Of a stretch of DNA of 64,000 nucleotides, positions 1 through 8,578 are shown in pieces. This stretch comes from Agrobacterium arsenijevicii. GTDB taxonomy: Bacteria > Pseudomonadota > Alphaproteobacteria > Rhizobiales > Rhizobiaceae. The stretch is taken from the NCBI GenBank assembly GCA_000949895.1, contig JWIT01000004.1:124001-188000 (forward strand), read 5' to 3'. How positions within the stretch are numbered: position 1 is the stretch's first letter; each line of letters begins with the position of its first letter. Under the pieces are notes generated by a model. That model made no database searches and was not told where the DNA came from. It worked only from the letters and a program-made list of their open reading frames with translations. The position numbers and the translations under genes were made by a program.

Positions 1-297
1 GCCGAAGGCAACGTTCTCGTAGACGTTCATGTTGGGGAACAGCGCATAGGCCTGAAACACCATGCCGATATTGCGCTGGTTCGGCCTGAGCGTCGTCTGG
101 TCCTTGCCGTTGATGACGATGGAACCGCCGGTCGGGATCTCAAAACCGGCGATCATGCGCAGCACGGTGGTCTTGCCGCAGCCCGATGGCCCGAGAAAGG
201 AGACGAACTCGCCCTTTTCGATGGCCATGTCGAAATCATGCACGACCTGCACGGAACCGAAGGATTTCTTGATATTGCTAAGTGTCAAAAAGCTCAT
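1..297 (-). CDS. ABC transporter ATP-binding protein, partial (C-terminus beyond left edge)
   Basis: This is the N-terminal 99 residues of an importer ATPase of the PotA/FbpC type, which would energise the two permeases encoded next to it. The Walker A motif GPSGCGKTT lies at residues 36-44 and the Q-loop glutamine near residue 82 (GMVFQAYALFP). The LSGGQ signature, Walker B and any C-terminal TOBE domain lie outside the window. The ATG at 295-297 follows the upstream permease stop by 13 bases, so it is the last visible gene of a minus-strand operon. The substrate cannot be read from this fragment. Confidence 0.9.
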   Translation of the reverse strand, partial: MSFLTLSNIKKSFGSVQVVHDFDMAIEKGEFVSFLGPSGCGKTTVLRMIAGFEIPTGGSIVINGKDQTTLRPNQRNIGMVFQAYALFPNMNVYENVAFG

Positions 298-310
298 GAA
301 AATCTTGTCC

Positions 311-1093
311 TCAGGCCTTGGGAGGCGCGCCCTTCTGGTAGCGTGAAACGAGTTGGATCAACCCAAGGCAACCCCAGGTGATGCCGAAGGAAATCACGGC
401 AAGTGCTGCCGGTTCATAGGCGCGGTTGGCGCCGAGCAGCTGCATATAGGGGCCGAAGGCCGGGCGGTTCAAAAGTGCCGCCATGGTGAATTCACCGATG
501 ACGATGGCGAAGGTCAAAAATGCGCCCGACAGGACGGCGACCAGCACATTGGGCAGAATGATGCGCGACAGGATGGTTGTCCACCCCGCGCCAAGGCTTT
601 GCGCTGCTTCCGTCAATGTCGCGACATCGATGGTTCTGAGACCGGTATCGACGGCGCGGTACATGTAGGGCAAAGCGAGCGTGGCATAACCGAACATCAG
701 AAGAAGGTTGGTGCCGAAGGTCGTGCCGGTCAGCGGCAGCCAGCTCGAGGTGTTGTAAAGCCTGATATAACCGAACACGATGACAATGGCCGGGATGACC
801 AGCGGCAGCAGCGTGATGAATTCGATATAGGGGCGCAGGCCCGGCAGTTTCAGGCGCACCCAATAGGCCGTCGGCACCACCAGCAGGACCCCGAAAACGA
901 TGGTGAACAGCGCCATCATCACCGAATAGCTGAAGGTTTCCTGAAAACGTGGGTCACTGAGCACCTTGCCATAGGCGTCAAAGGAATATTCTCCGCGCCG
1001 CATTTTCAGCGAGAAGTTGGTCATGCCGATCAGCGGCAGGGCGAAATAGAGCAGGCCGAAGATCAGCGCGCCCCAGGCGAAGAACCGCTTCAT
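311..1093 (-). CDS. ABC transporter permease (second inner-membrane subunit)
   Basis: A 260-residue membrane protein of the binding-protein-dependent transport family (PotC/FbpB-like). It has about six hydrophobic segments and a cytoplasmic EAA loop beginning EAAQSLGAGW, which contacts the ATPase. I chose the start MKRFFAWG because its ATG overlaps the stop of the preceding permease (ATGA, 1090-1093), a classic translational coupling. An open frame continues upstream to 1411 but only overlaps the neighbouring gene. It forms the inner-membrane channel together with the 1090-1974 product. Confidence 0.9.
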   Translation of the reverse strand: MKRFFAWGALIFGLLYFALPLIGMTNFSLKMRRGEYSFDAYGKVLSDPRFQETFSYSVMMALFTIVFGVLLVVPTAYWVRLKLPGLRPYIEFITLLPLVIPAIVIVFGYIRLYNTSSWLPLTGTTFGTNLLLMFGYATLALPYMYRAVDTGLRTIDVATLTEAAQSLGAGWTTILSRIILPNVLVAVLSGAFLTFAIVIGEFTMAALLNRPAFGPYMQLLGANRAYEPAALAVISFGITWGCLGLIQLVSRYQKGAPPKA

Positions 1094-1974
1094 TTCAGCC
1101 ACCTTTCGCTGCGGGCGCGCAGCCAGATATAAAGCGCATTGGCGATGCCGGTAACGACGATCATGCCGAAGGCGAGTGCGTAACCAAGATGCGGATTGCC
1201 GAGAACGTCGCCGCGGATCTGCGCGAAAAGCAGGATCGGCACGATGTTGAGCGACGAGCCGGTGAGCGCGATTGCGGTGGCCACAGCGCCGAAGGCGTTG
1301 GCGAACAGCAACGACATGGTTCCGAGTAGCGACGGCAACAGAATGGGGAAGGCGACCATGCGCCAATATTGCAGGCCGGTCGCGCCGAGGATTTCGGCTG
1401 CCTCGCGCCATTCGCGCTTCAACCCGTCGAGCGCCGGCGTGATGATGAGGATCATCAGCGGTATCTGGAAGAACAGATAGGTGACCGTCAGACCCCAGAA
1501 GGACAGAATGTTAAAGCCGAGAAGCCTAAGATCGATGCCGACCTGCGTTTTCAGAAACACGGTGAGCAGGCCGACCGGGCCAAGCGTGGCGATGAAGGCG
1601 AAGGCGAGCGGCACGCCGGCAAATTGCGATGCTACGCCCGAAAAGGTGAGAAGCGGTCCGCGAATGCGCTGGGGCAAACCGCCGAGAACCACGGCGGCGG
1701 CGACGGCAAAGCCGATCAGGCAGCCGAGAGCCGCCGAGGCGAGGCTGATCTTGATCGAAATCCAGTAGGCCGCGAGGATCGACGAGGTGAAAAGCCCGGC
1801 GACGTTTTCGAGCGTCAGGCTACCATCGGGACGCTGGAATGCACCGACCACGATCTTCATCGTCGGAAAAATCAGAAACAGCAGAACAAAAACGGCAAAA
1901 GGTACGACGCCTAACCAATGAAGCGGCAACTTCCTGCCCGCATCGGATGGTCCGCCGGTGTTGGTTGATGGCAT
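1090..1974 (-). CDS. ABC transporter permease (first inner-membrane subunit)
   Basis: A 294-residue membrane protein of the same family as its downstream neighbour (PotB/FbpB-like). The N-terminal tail is followed by about six hydrophobic segments. The EAA loop begins EAAEILGATG at roughly residue 195. It pairs with the 311-1093 permease to form a heterodimeric channel. It starts about 200 bases after the binding-protein gene, and that gap holds a hairpin and a repeat-like sequence. The substrate is not determined; polyamine, iron and phosphonate importers all have this layout. Confidence 0.9.
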   Translation of the reverse strand: MPSTNTGGPSDAGRKLPLHWLGVVPFAVFVLLFLIFPTMKIVVGAFQRPDGSLTLENVAGLFTSSILAAYWISIKISLASAALGCLIGFAVAAAVVLGGLPQRIRGPLLTFSGVASQFAGVPLAFAFIATLGPVGLLTVFLKTQVGIDLRLLGFNILSFWGLTVTYLFFQIPLMILIITPALDGLKREWREAAEILGATGLQYWRMVAFPILLPSLLGTMSLLFANAFGAVATAIALTGSSLNIVPILLFAQIRGDVLGNPHLGYALAFGMIVVTGIANALYIWLRARSERWLK

Positions 1975-2009
1975 GCCTTGTCCCCAAACGCCGTTTTCAA
2001 ACGGTCTGT

Positions 2010-2125
2010 CTATAAAGGTCTTTTCTCGAGCACGTCCGGTTAAAACGGAAATGTCGGACGCGCTCTCGATTTTGTCTTGCGCATTTTCCGGACGTAAAAC
2101 CGCTACGCACTTTTACTGGAAATGC
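2010..2125. repeat. Intergenic palindromic repeat-like sequence
   Basis: The gap between the binding-protein and permease genes contains a compact structure. GCATTTTCC at 2081-2089 is matched by GGAAATGC at 2118-2125, and the interior contains CGTAAAACCGCTACGCACTT. A second partial copy (CGTCCGG ... CGGAAATGTCGGACG) lies just before it at about 2033-2060. From memory, sequences of this form recur between genes in Rhizobiales genomes. The inverted arms are seen here, but copy number cannot be tested within one window. Confidence 0.45.
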
Positions 2126-2136
2126 TTTTAAAGAAG

Positions 2137-2164
2137 CACCCCGGCTTTTCGAGAAGCCGGGGTG
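2137..2164 (-). terminator. Strong hairpin between binding-protein and permease genes
   Basis: A perfect 11-bp stem (CACCCCGGCTT at 2137-2147 and AAGCCGGGGTG at 2154-2164) has a 6-base loop and sits 13 bases after the binding-protein stop. On the minus strand it is followed by CTTCTTT, a poor U-tract. It is probably a partial terminator or 3'-end stabiliser that keeps binding-protein mRNA above permease mRNA, as is common in ABC importer operons. Confidence 0.65.
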
Positions 2165-2177
2165 TATTTTTCAAAAA

Positions 2178-3284
2178 TTACTTCACGTTCGCGCCGACGA
2201 CGCTGTCCCAGCCGCCGGTAACGGCTGCCTTGTTGGCATCGACTTCGTCGAGGGTCGGGAAGAATGCCTTTTCATAGGCTGCTGCCGGCGGCAGGCTGTC
2301 GATCAGTTCCTGCGGAACCTTGCCGGCCTTGACCATCGCGTTGAAGCGGATCGGGTGGCAATAGCCCTTCAGCCAGCCAAGCTGACCGTCGTCGGAGTAG
2401 AGGTGTTCCATCCAGAGCTTGGCAGCGTTCGGATGCGGAGCGTAAGCGGAAATGCCCTGAACGTAAACGCCGGCCAGAACGCCTTTTTCCGGAACCACGA
2501 CTTCCGTGGGCGGGTTGTCGTTCAGCGTCTTCTTCCAGGAAAGCGCGTTATAGTCCCAGGCGACGATGATCGGGGTAGCACCCTGTGCCAGCGTGCCGGC
2601 CTTGCCGATAACCGGCAGGAAGTTGCCAGCCTTGTTGAGCTCGGCGAAATATTTCAGGCCAGCTTCACCAGCTTCCTTGCCGGACTTCGCACCGCTGGAA
2701 AGACCAGCAGCGAGAACGCCGAGGATAGCCTGGTTGGAAGCGCGCGGATCGCCGGCAAGTGCTACCTGACCGGAATATTCCGGCTTCTGCAGGTCGGCCC
2801 AATCCTTCGGCACGTTCTTGACGAGGTCCTTGTTCACGAAGAAGGACATCACGCCGTAATAGTCGCCGTACCAGTAACCGTCCGCGTCTTTGACGTTGTC
2901 AGGAATTTCGTCCCAGGTGGAGACCTTGTAAGGCTGCAGCAGGCCTTCGGCCTTCATCTGCGGGCCGAAAGCGAGACCGACGTCAACAACGTCAGGAGCC
3001 TGCGGGCCCTTGTTGTCCTTGTTCGCCTTGACCGCTTCGACTTCATCGGCAGAGCCGGCGTCGGGGTTCAGTTCGTTGACGGTGATTTCCGGATATTTTG
3101 CTTTGAAAGCGGCGATCACGTCGCCGTAACCACACCAGTCGTGCGGCAGCGCGACGGTGGTCAGCATGCCTTCCTTCTTGGCGGCAGCGATCAGTTCGGC
3201 GCTCGGCGCAGCAGCAGCGATCGCGGTGGAAGCCATTACCAGAGCGGTGGTGGCAGCAAGCAGTCGACGGCAATGAGAGATCAC
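2178..3284 (-). CDS. ABC transporter periplasmic substrate-binding protein
   Basis: A 368-residue secreted binding protein of the extracellular solute-binding family 1/AfuA-PotD class. A signal peptide of about 25 residues (basic start, hydrophobic core, AIAAAA cleavage region) precedes the mature domain. The GTG start at 3282-3284 is preceded by an AGGAG ribosome site 6 bases away. It heads the importer operon. The 288 bases upstream (3285-3572) should hold its promoter, but I could not assign one. The substrate is unknown; nearby amine-metabolism genes hint at an amine or polyamine, but that is inference. Confidence 0.88.
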   Translation of the reverse strand: MISHCRRLLAATTALVMASTAIAAAAPSAELIAAAKKEGMLTTVALPHDWCGYGDVIAAFKAKYPEITVNELNPDAGSADEVEAVKANKDNKGPQAPDVVDVGLAFGPQMKAEGLLQPYKVSTWDEIPDNVKDADGYWYGDYYGVMSFFVNKDLVKNVPKDWADLQKPEYSGQVALAGDPRASNQAILGVLAAGLSSGAKSGKEAGEAGLKYFAELNKAGNFLPVIGKAGTLAQGATPIIVAWDYNALSWKKTLNDNPPTEVVVPEKGVLAGVYVQGISAYAPHPNAAKLWMEHLYSDDGQLGWLKGYCHPIRFNAMVKAGKVPQELIDSLPPAAAYEKAFFPTLDEVDANKAAVTGGWDSVVGANVK

Positions 3285-3572
3285 TTTTTTCTCCTCTTCG
3301 TGTTCTCGTATTACGGACGCTGATACGGATTCTGGATGAAGCTAATGTGACGGTTGGGAAGCAATTTATTTATCCGGATTCCGTCAGTTTACGCTCATTT
3401 TCCGCCATCGCCCGGCTTTGTGCCTGCAATTGCGGGAGAATCCCATCATCATTCGTGTTGGCCAGATACGTTCCCCAGCTTGTTTTTATCCCGCTTTATC
3501 GCGCTGGTAGCGATTTCAGGTATCCAATCAGCCGGCGGTTTCCGCGTCAAGCACTGTGCCGGCTACTGATGT

Positions 3573-4451
3573 TCATGTCCGGTCCGGTCGGCGGAACAGA
3601 CGCGTCTGCTCGAACAGGCCTTCCAGCGCGTTCATGCGCTCTTTGGTTTCATCCCAGGTGCCGCTTTGCACCGCTTCGATCAGGGCTTCGACGACAAACA
3701 ATGTGACGACCGAGGAATCCCATGCCGAGGGTGCTTCGATCTTCACACGAAAGGTGTGCAGCGCGTGGCGCGCCACCGGCGACGTCCATTGATCCGTAAA
3801 AAGAATGATCTGCACGCCGTTTGCCTTTGCCACCTCGGCAAGCGTCGTCATGTCGTGCTCGTAGCGGCGGATGTCGAAGATGACAAGCACATCGCCGGCG
3901 CTCATATTCAACATATATTGCGGCCAGGCGCTGGAATTGGACGACATCAGCGTCGTCTTCGGCCGGATCACCTGCATATGGGTGAAAAAATACTCGGCAA
4001 TCGCGCCGGTGATGCGCCCGCCGACGAAATAGATGCTGCGTTTGCGGTCCGAGAGCAACCTTGCCGCATTGTCGAAGACCGCGGTGTCGAGATCGCTCAG
4101 CGTGTCGCGCAGATTGCCGGTGATGGCGTCGGCGAAGCGGTTGAGAATGTGCAGTCCCGGCGCATTGGTCGCCCAGCGGTCGTGTTTCGCAACCGGGCCG
4201 GAGATCGTCGCTTCCAGTTCCTGATGCAGATGCGCCTGAAACTCCGGGTAACCTTTATATCCAAGCTTCTGCACCATGCGCGCCACGGTCGGTGTCGAAA
4301 CGCCGGCGTTTTCGGCAATCGTGGTGATGCTGCCGAGACCCGAGACGGGGTAGTTGCCAAGCAGGCTCTCCGCCAGCCGTTTTTCCGAACGGGTCAGCGC
4401 ATCGTAGTGGGCATGGATGACATCCGACACGGTGGCCGTCGTACTGCGCAA
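3573..4451 (-). CDS. RpiR/MurR-family transcriptional regulator
   Basis: A 292-residue regulator with an N-terminal RpiR helix-turn-helix (about residues 1-80; motif ENAGVSTPTVARMVQKLGYKG) and a C-terminal SIS sugar/phosphate-binding domain (about residues 125-260). The start appears to be TTG (4449-4451) with an AAGGGG ribosome site upstream. It is transcribed away from the amidohydrolase gene and lies between the ABC importer and the amine-utilisation cluster, so it may control either or both. Several RpiR proteins repress neighbouring catabolic genes; the effector here is not evident. Confidence 0.88.
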   Translation of the reverse strand: MRSTTATVSDVIHAHYDALTRSEKRLAESLLGNYPVSGLGSITTIAENAGVSTPTVARMVQKLGYKGYPEFQAHLHQELEATISGPVAKHDRWATNAPGLHILNRFADAITGNLRDTLSDLDTAVFDNAARLLSDRKRSIYFVGGRITGAIAEYFFTHMQVIRPKTTLMSSNSSAWPQYMLNMSAGDVLVIFDIRRYEHDMTTLAEVAKANGVQIILFTDQWTSPVARHALHTFRVKIEAPSAWDSSVVTLFVVEALIEAVQSGTWDETKERMNALEGLFEQTRLFRRPDRT

Positions 4452-4530
4452 ATCTTTCCCCTTCCGGTCTTTTTGCCGGTGTATCGGTCAATATAAACAT
4501 CTGTGCCAGCTATCGAGTCAATGGGAAAAA

Positions 4531-4546
4531 TGAAGAGATAATTTCA
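4531..4546. promoter_or_regulatory. Candidate operator in the rpiR/amidohydrolase divergent region
   Basis: TGAA at 4531-4534 and TTCA at 4543-4546 form an inverted repeat around GAGATAAT in an AT-rich divergent region. A TTGACA (4556-4561) lies 10 bases downstream and could be the -35 of the rightward promoter, although the matching -10 (AATTCT, 4579-4584) is weak. The arms are short, so this is only a candidate. Confidence 0.3.
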
Positions 4547-4628
4547 AAATTCCATTTGACACTCGCGATAATGTGAAGAATTCTTTTCGTCATTGGCGGG
4601 ATAGCGGGTTTCGGGGCGGGATGCGTGC

Positions 4629-5402
4629 ATGACGGTGCGTTCACGGTTTTTCACAGAAGCGGAAGGGCAGGCTGTCGGCGTCGAGAACGCCGCGGCGAAG
4701 GGCGATGTCATTCTCGTCTGCGAACATGCCTCCGCCACCATTCCGGAAAAATTCGGCACGCTCGGTCTTTCGCCAGAGGTGCTTTCGAGCCATGCGGCCT
4801 GGGATCCCGGTGCTCTGGCTGTTGCGAGACTGCTTTCGGAAAAGCTTGACGCCACGCTTGTCCATCAGCGGTTTTCGCGGCTGGTCTATGATTGCAACCG
4901 GCCGCCTGAATCACCTTCCGCCATGCCGGTGAAAAGCGAGATTTACGATATTCCCGGCAATCTCGATCTCAGCGAAGCGGAGCGGTTTGCCCGCACCTCG
5001 GCGCTTTACGTGCCGTTTCACGACCGTGTCAGCGAGATTATCGCGGAACGGCAGGCCGCAGGTCGCAAGGTGGTGGTCGTGACCATGCACAGTTTCACGC
5101 CGGTCTATCACGGTCAGTTCCGGCAGGTGCAGATCGGCATCCTGCACGATACCGACAGCCGTCTGGCCGATGCGATGCTGGCGGGCGCTGAGGGTTCTGC
5201 GCTCACGGTCAAACGCAACGATCCTTACGGCCCGGAAGACGGCGTAACGCATACGCTGCGGCTGCATGCGTTGCCGGACGGACTTTTGAACGTGATGATC
5301 GAGATCCGCAACGATCTGATCGCCAATGAAGGGGACCAATCGGCAATTGCCGGTTTTCTCCACGAGCTTATGGGGAAGGCGCTCTCATCTATTGATGAGT
5401 GA
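4629..5402 (+). CDS. N-formylglutamate amidohydrolase-family protein
   Basis: A 257-residue cytoplasmic hydrolase of the FGase/HutG-like family. Recognisable blocks are VCEHASATIP near residue 35, YDCNRPP near residue 90 and VVTMHSFTPVYHG near residue 155, where the histidines fit metal binding. Family members cleave the amide of N-formylglutamate. No histidine-utilisation genes are nearby; instead it is followed by a permease and gamma-glutamyl-type enzymes. Here it may release glutamate from a glutamyl amide, which is inference. An earlier or later start within about ten codons cannot be excluded. Confidence 0.85.
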   Translation: MTVRSRFFTEAEGQAVGVENAAAKGDVILVCEHASATIPEKFGTLGLSPEVLSSHAAWDPGALAVARLLSEKLDATLVHQRFSRLVYDCNRPPESPSAMPVKSEIYDIPGNLDLSEAERFARTSALYVPFHDRVSEIIAERQAAGRKVVVVTMHSFTPVYHGQFRQVQIGILHDTDSRLADAMLAGAEGSALTVKRNDPYGPEDGVTHTLRLHALPDGLLNVMIEIRNDLIANEGDQSAIAGFLHELMGKALSSIDE

Positions 5403-5616
5403 GGGAGCAAGGGGGCGGCCGATGGTGAAAACACCGGGGCCGACCGTCAATGAGACTGCCGCAATCAGATAAAAGCCGGAACGGCATGAAGCGGCAGGGG
5501 AACAGCAGATGCGTGCGGCGCAGCGCGGGAAACATCCCGGGCGATGCCGGAAACTGGGGGCACAATCGGCCAATAACGGCTGACTGGCTTTTTTTTCTTA
5601 TTCAGGAGAGAAGGGC

Positions 5617-7131
5617 ATGGACGGTTCATCATCAGGCGTCAGCTACAAGAAGGCTGATGCATCCTATTTCGAAAAACGCGGACTATCCCGTTATGCGGGC
5701 GTTTGGTCGTTGTGGGCGCTTGGCGTCGGCGCGGTCGTTTCCGGGCATTTTTCCGGATGGAATTTCGGTTTCTCCACCGGCGGCTGGGGCGGCATGCTGG
5801 TGGCGGGCATCATCATCGCCATCATGTATCTCGGGCTGACATTCTCGATCGCGGAAATGAGTCCGGCTTTGCCGCACACGGGCGCGGCCTATTCCTTCGC
5901 CCGGACTGCCATGGGGCCGTGGGGCGGTTTCGTCACCGGACTTTGCGAGAATGTCGAATATGTTTTGACGCCGGCGGTCGTCGTCACCTTCATCACCGCC
6001 TATGTGAATTCTATTCTCGGGCTAGACCCCGCCTATTCGCCATTCGTCTGGATCGCTTTTTACGCGATGTTCCTTGCCCTCAATGTCTTCGGGCTGGAGC
6101 TTTCTTTCAAGGTCACGCTGGTCATCACGCTGATTTCGCTCGGTGTTCTCGTGTTCTTCTGGATCAGCGCCATTCCGAACATGGATTTCTCACGTTATGC
6201 GCTGAATATCGGCGTCGGACCGGACGGCAAAGCGGTGGAGTTGCCGGAGGGCGGCGGTTCCTTCTTCCCGTTCGGGTTTTCCGGTGTCCTCGCCACGCTG
6301 CCTTTCGCGGTCTGGCTGTTCCTCGCCATCGAGCAGCTGCCGCTTGCGGCTGAAGAATCGGTCGATCCGAAACGCGACATGCCGAAGGGCATCATCCTTG
6401 GCATGGTCACGCTGATGGTTTCGGCCTTCATGATCGTGCTGCTCAATCCGTCCTTGCCGGGTGTCGGCGCCTTCCATCTCAGCTCCTCGCTCGAACCGCT
6501 GCTGGATGGTTTCAAGGCAATCTATGGCGATGGCGGCGTGGTGCTGCTCGGTCTCGTGGCGCTCACGGGCCTGATCGCCAGCTTCCATACGATCCTCTAT
6601 GCGCAGGGCCGCCAGATCTATTCGCTGTCTCGTGCGGGTTATTTCCCGACCGTGCTGTCGATCACCCATTCGAAATTCCGGACGCCATACGTGGCCAATA
6701 TCGCCGGCGCGCTCGTCGGTCTTGCGGTCATGCTCGTCATCTGGTTCTCGCTGGGTGCGGAACAGGGCGGCAGCATCATCGGCAGCGTTCTCCTCAACAT
6801 GGCGGTGTTCGGGGCGATGTTCTCCTACATCCTGCAGGCGATTTCCTTCATTCTGCTCAGGAAAAACCTGCCGCATATCGAGCGGCCGTTCCGTTCGCCC
6901 TTCGGTATTCCGGGCGCGGTGCTGACGATCATCATCGCCATCGTAACGCTGCTCTACCAGATCCAGGATCCGAACTTCACCAAGGGCGTGCTCTGGGTGG
7001 CCGTGTGGTTCGCCGTCGCGATCGCCTATTTCGCCTTTGTCGGACGCCATCGCCTCATCCTGTCGCCGGAAGAGGAATTCGCGCTGGAGCACAAGCAGGC
7101 TGCCGTTGCGGCAGCGGCTGCGAAGGCCTGA
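5617..7131 (+). CDS. Ethanolamine-type amino acid/amine permease (APC superfamily)
   Basis: A 504-residue inner-membrane transporter with about 12 hydrophobic segments. The N-terminal sequence GVGAVVSGHFSGWNFGFSTG is typical of the ethanolamine permease (Eat) branch of the APC superfamily rather than of amino acid antiporters. A strong ribosome site (AGGAGAGAAGGG) precedes the ATG at 5617. The 214 bases upstream may carry the cluster promoter, but I see no clear -35/-10 pair. It likely imports the amine used by the glutamine synthetase-like enzyme encoded directly downstream. Confidence 0.88.
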   Translation: MDGSSSGVSYKKADASYFEKRGLSRYAGVWSLWALGVGAVVSGHFSGWNFGFSTGGWGGMLVAGIIIAIMYLGLTFSIAEMSPALPHTGAAYSFARTAMGPWGGFVTGLCENVEYVLTPAVVVTFITAYVNSILGLDPAYSPFVWIAFYAMFLALNVFGLELSFKVTLVITLISLGVLVFFWISAIPNMDFSRYALNIGVGPDGKAVELPEGGGSFFPFGFSGVLATLPFAVWLFLAIEQLPLAAEESVDPKRDMPKGIILGMVTLMVSAFMIVLLNPSLPGVGAFHLSSSLEPLLDGFKAIYGDGGVVLLGLVALTGLIASFHTILYAQGRQIYSLSRAGYFPTVLSITHSKFRTPYVANIAGALVGLAVMLVIWFSLGAEQGGSIIGSVLLNMAVFGAMFSYILQAISFILLRKNLPHIERPFRSPFGIPGAVLTIIIAIVTLLYQIQDPNFTKGVLWVAVWFAVAIAYFAFVGRHRLILSPEEEFALEHKQAAVAAAAAKA

Positions 7132-7145
7132 TGTTCAAATAAAAC

Positions 7146-7168
7146 GGGCGGCCGTATCGCGGCCGCCC
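7146..7168 (+). other. Intercistronic hairpin
   Basis: A perfect 9-bp stem (GGGCGGCCG at 7146-7154 and CGGCCGCCC at 7160-7168) with a 5-base loop lies between the permease stop and the next ribosome site. No run of T follows, so it is more likely an mRNA stabiliser or attenuator than a full terminator. Confidence 0.55.
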
Positions 7169-7195
7169 TGTCTACACAATTAAGGGAACGGACAA

Positions 7196-8560
7196 ATGAC
7201 GAGCTATACATTCGACGCGCTTAAAATGGATGTCGCCGAGGGGCGCATCGACACGGTTCTGGCCTGCCTTGTCGACATGCAGGGGCGTCTGATGGGCAAA
7301 CGGTTCCAGGCGGAGTTCTTTGTCGAAAGCGCCTTTGAGGAAACCCATAGCTGCAACTATGTGCTTGCCACCGACATGGAGATGGAAACCGTTCCCGGTT
7401 ACAAATCCTCAAGCTGGGAAAAGGGCTATGGCGATTATACGCTGAAGCCCGACCTTTCGACGCTGAGACGGATACCGTGGCTGGAAGGCACGGCGCTGGT
7501 TCTGTGCGATGTGCTCGATCATCACACCCATCAAGAAGTTCCGCATTCGCCGCGCGCGCTCCTGAAAAAGCAGGTGGCGCGGCTGGAGGCGATGGGGCTG
7601 AAGGCCTACATGGCGACCGAACTGGAGTTTTTCCTGTTCGACCAGACCTTCGACGCGGCACGCGCCAGCGGTTACAAGGGCCTGAACCTCGCCAGCGGCT
7701 ATAACGAGGATTACCATATCTTCCAGACGACCAAGGAAGAGGATGTCATGCGGGCGCTGCGCAAGGGCCTGCAGGGTGCCGGAATTCCGGTCGAGAATTC
7801 CAAGGGCGAGGCGTCTCCCGGTCAGGCGGAAATCAACGTGCGTTATGCCGAGGCGCTGACCATGGCCGACCGGCACGCCATCATCAAGAACGCCACCAAG
7901 GAGATTGCCTGGTCGAAGGGCAAGGCGGTGACGTTCCTTGCCAAATGGAACTACAATGCCGCCGGCAGTTCTTCCCATATTCATCAATCGCTGTGGAGCC
8001 TGGACGGCAAGCCGGCTTTCCTCGACAAGGACGGCGAACACGGCATGTCGGATGTGATGCGGCACTATGTTGCCGGGCTTCTGGCGCATGCCAGCGACAT
8101 CACCTATTTCCTGGCGCCCTACATCAATTCCTACAAGCGGTTCATGGCCGGCACTTTCGCACCGACCAAGGCGATCTGGAGCCTCGACAACCGCACGGCG
8201 GGATATCGCCTTTGCGGCGCGGAAACGAAAGGCATCCGTATCGAGTGCCGCGTCGGCGGGTCGGATCTCAATCCCTACCTCGCCATGGCCGCTCTTCTCG
8301 CGGCGGGCATTGACGGCATCGAAAATAAACTCGAACTTGAGCCCGCTTTTGTCGGTGACGCCTATGGCGGGAAGGACGTGCGCGAGATACCCAAGACATT
8401 GCGCGACGCGACCGCCTTTCTGGACGGATCGAAAATGCTGCGCCAGGCCTTTGGCGACGACGTGGTCGATCACTACGTGCATGCCGCAAGGTGGGAGCAG
8501 GAAGAATACGACCGCCGCGTGACCGACTGGGAAGTGGCGCGCGGTTTCGAACGAGCCTAA
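7196..8560 (+). CDS. Glutamine synthetase-like gamma-glutamyl-amide ligase
   Basis: A 454-residue member of the glutamine synthetase family in the PuuA/GlnA3-like branch. Visible landmarks are the metal-binding ELEFFLFD block (about residue 142), the GEASPGQAEIN block and the GSSSHIHQSL block. The Ser-rich and Ile-containing versions differ from true GlnA (NGSGMHCH-type). Relatives join glutamate to an amine (putrescine, ethanolamine, isopropylamine) using ATP. With an ethanolamine-type permease upstream and alcohol and aldehyde dehydrogenases downstream, gamma-glutamyl-ethanolamide synthesis is the best guess. Substrate specificity cannot be read from sequence alone. Confidence 0.85.
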   Translation: MTSYTFDALKMDVAEGRIDTVLACLVDMQGRLMGKRFQAEFFVESAFEETHSCNYVLATDMEMETVPGYKSSSWEKGYGDYTLKPDLSTLRRIPWLEGTALVLCDVLDHHTHQEVPHSPRALLKKQVARLEAMGLKAYMATELEFFLFDQTFDAARASGYKGLNLASGYNEDYHIFQTTKEEDVMRALRKGLQGAGIPVENSKGEASPGQAEINVRYAEALTMADRHAIIKNATKEIAWSKGKAVTFLAKWNYNAAGSSSHIHQSLWSLDGKPAFLDKDGEHGMSDVMRHYVAGLLAHASDITYFLAPYINSYKRFMAGTFAPTKAIWSLDNRTAGYRLCGAETKGIRIECRVGGSDLNPYLAMAALLAAGIDGIENKLELEPAFVGDAYGGKDVREIPKTLRDATAFLDGSKMLRQAFGDDVVDHYVHAARWEQEEYDRRVTDWEVARGFERA

Positions 8561-8578
8561 TCATTACGGGAAAACATC

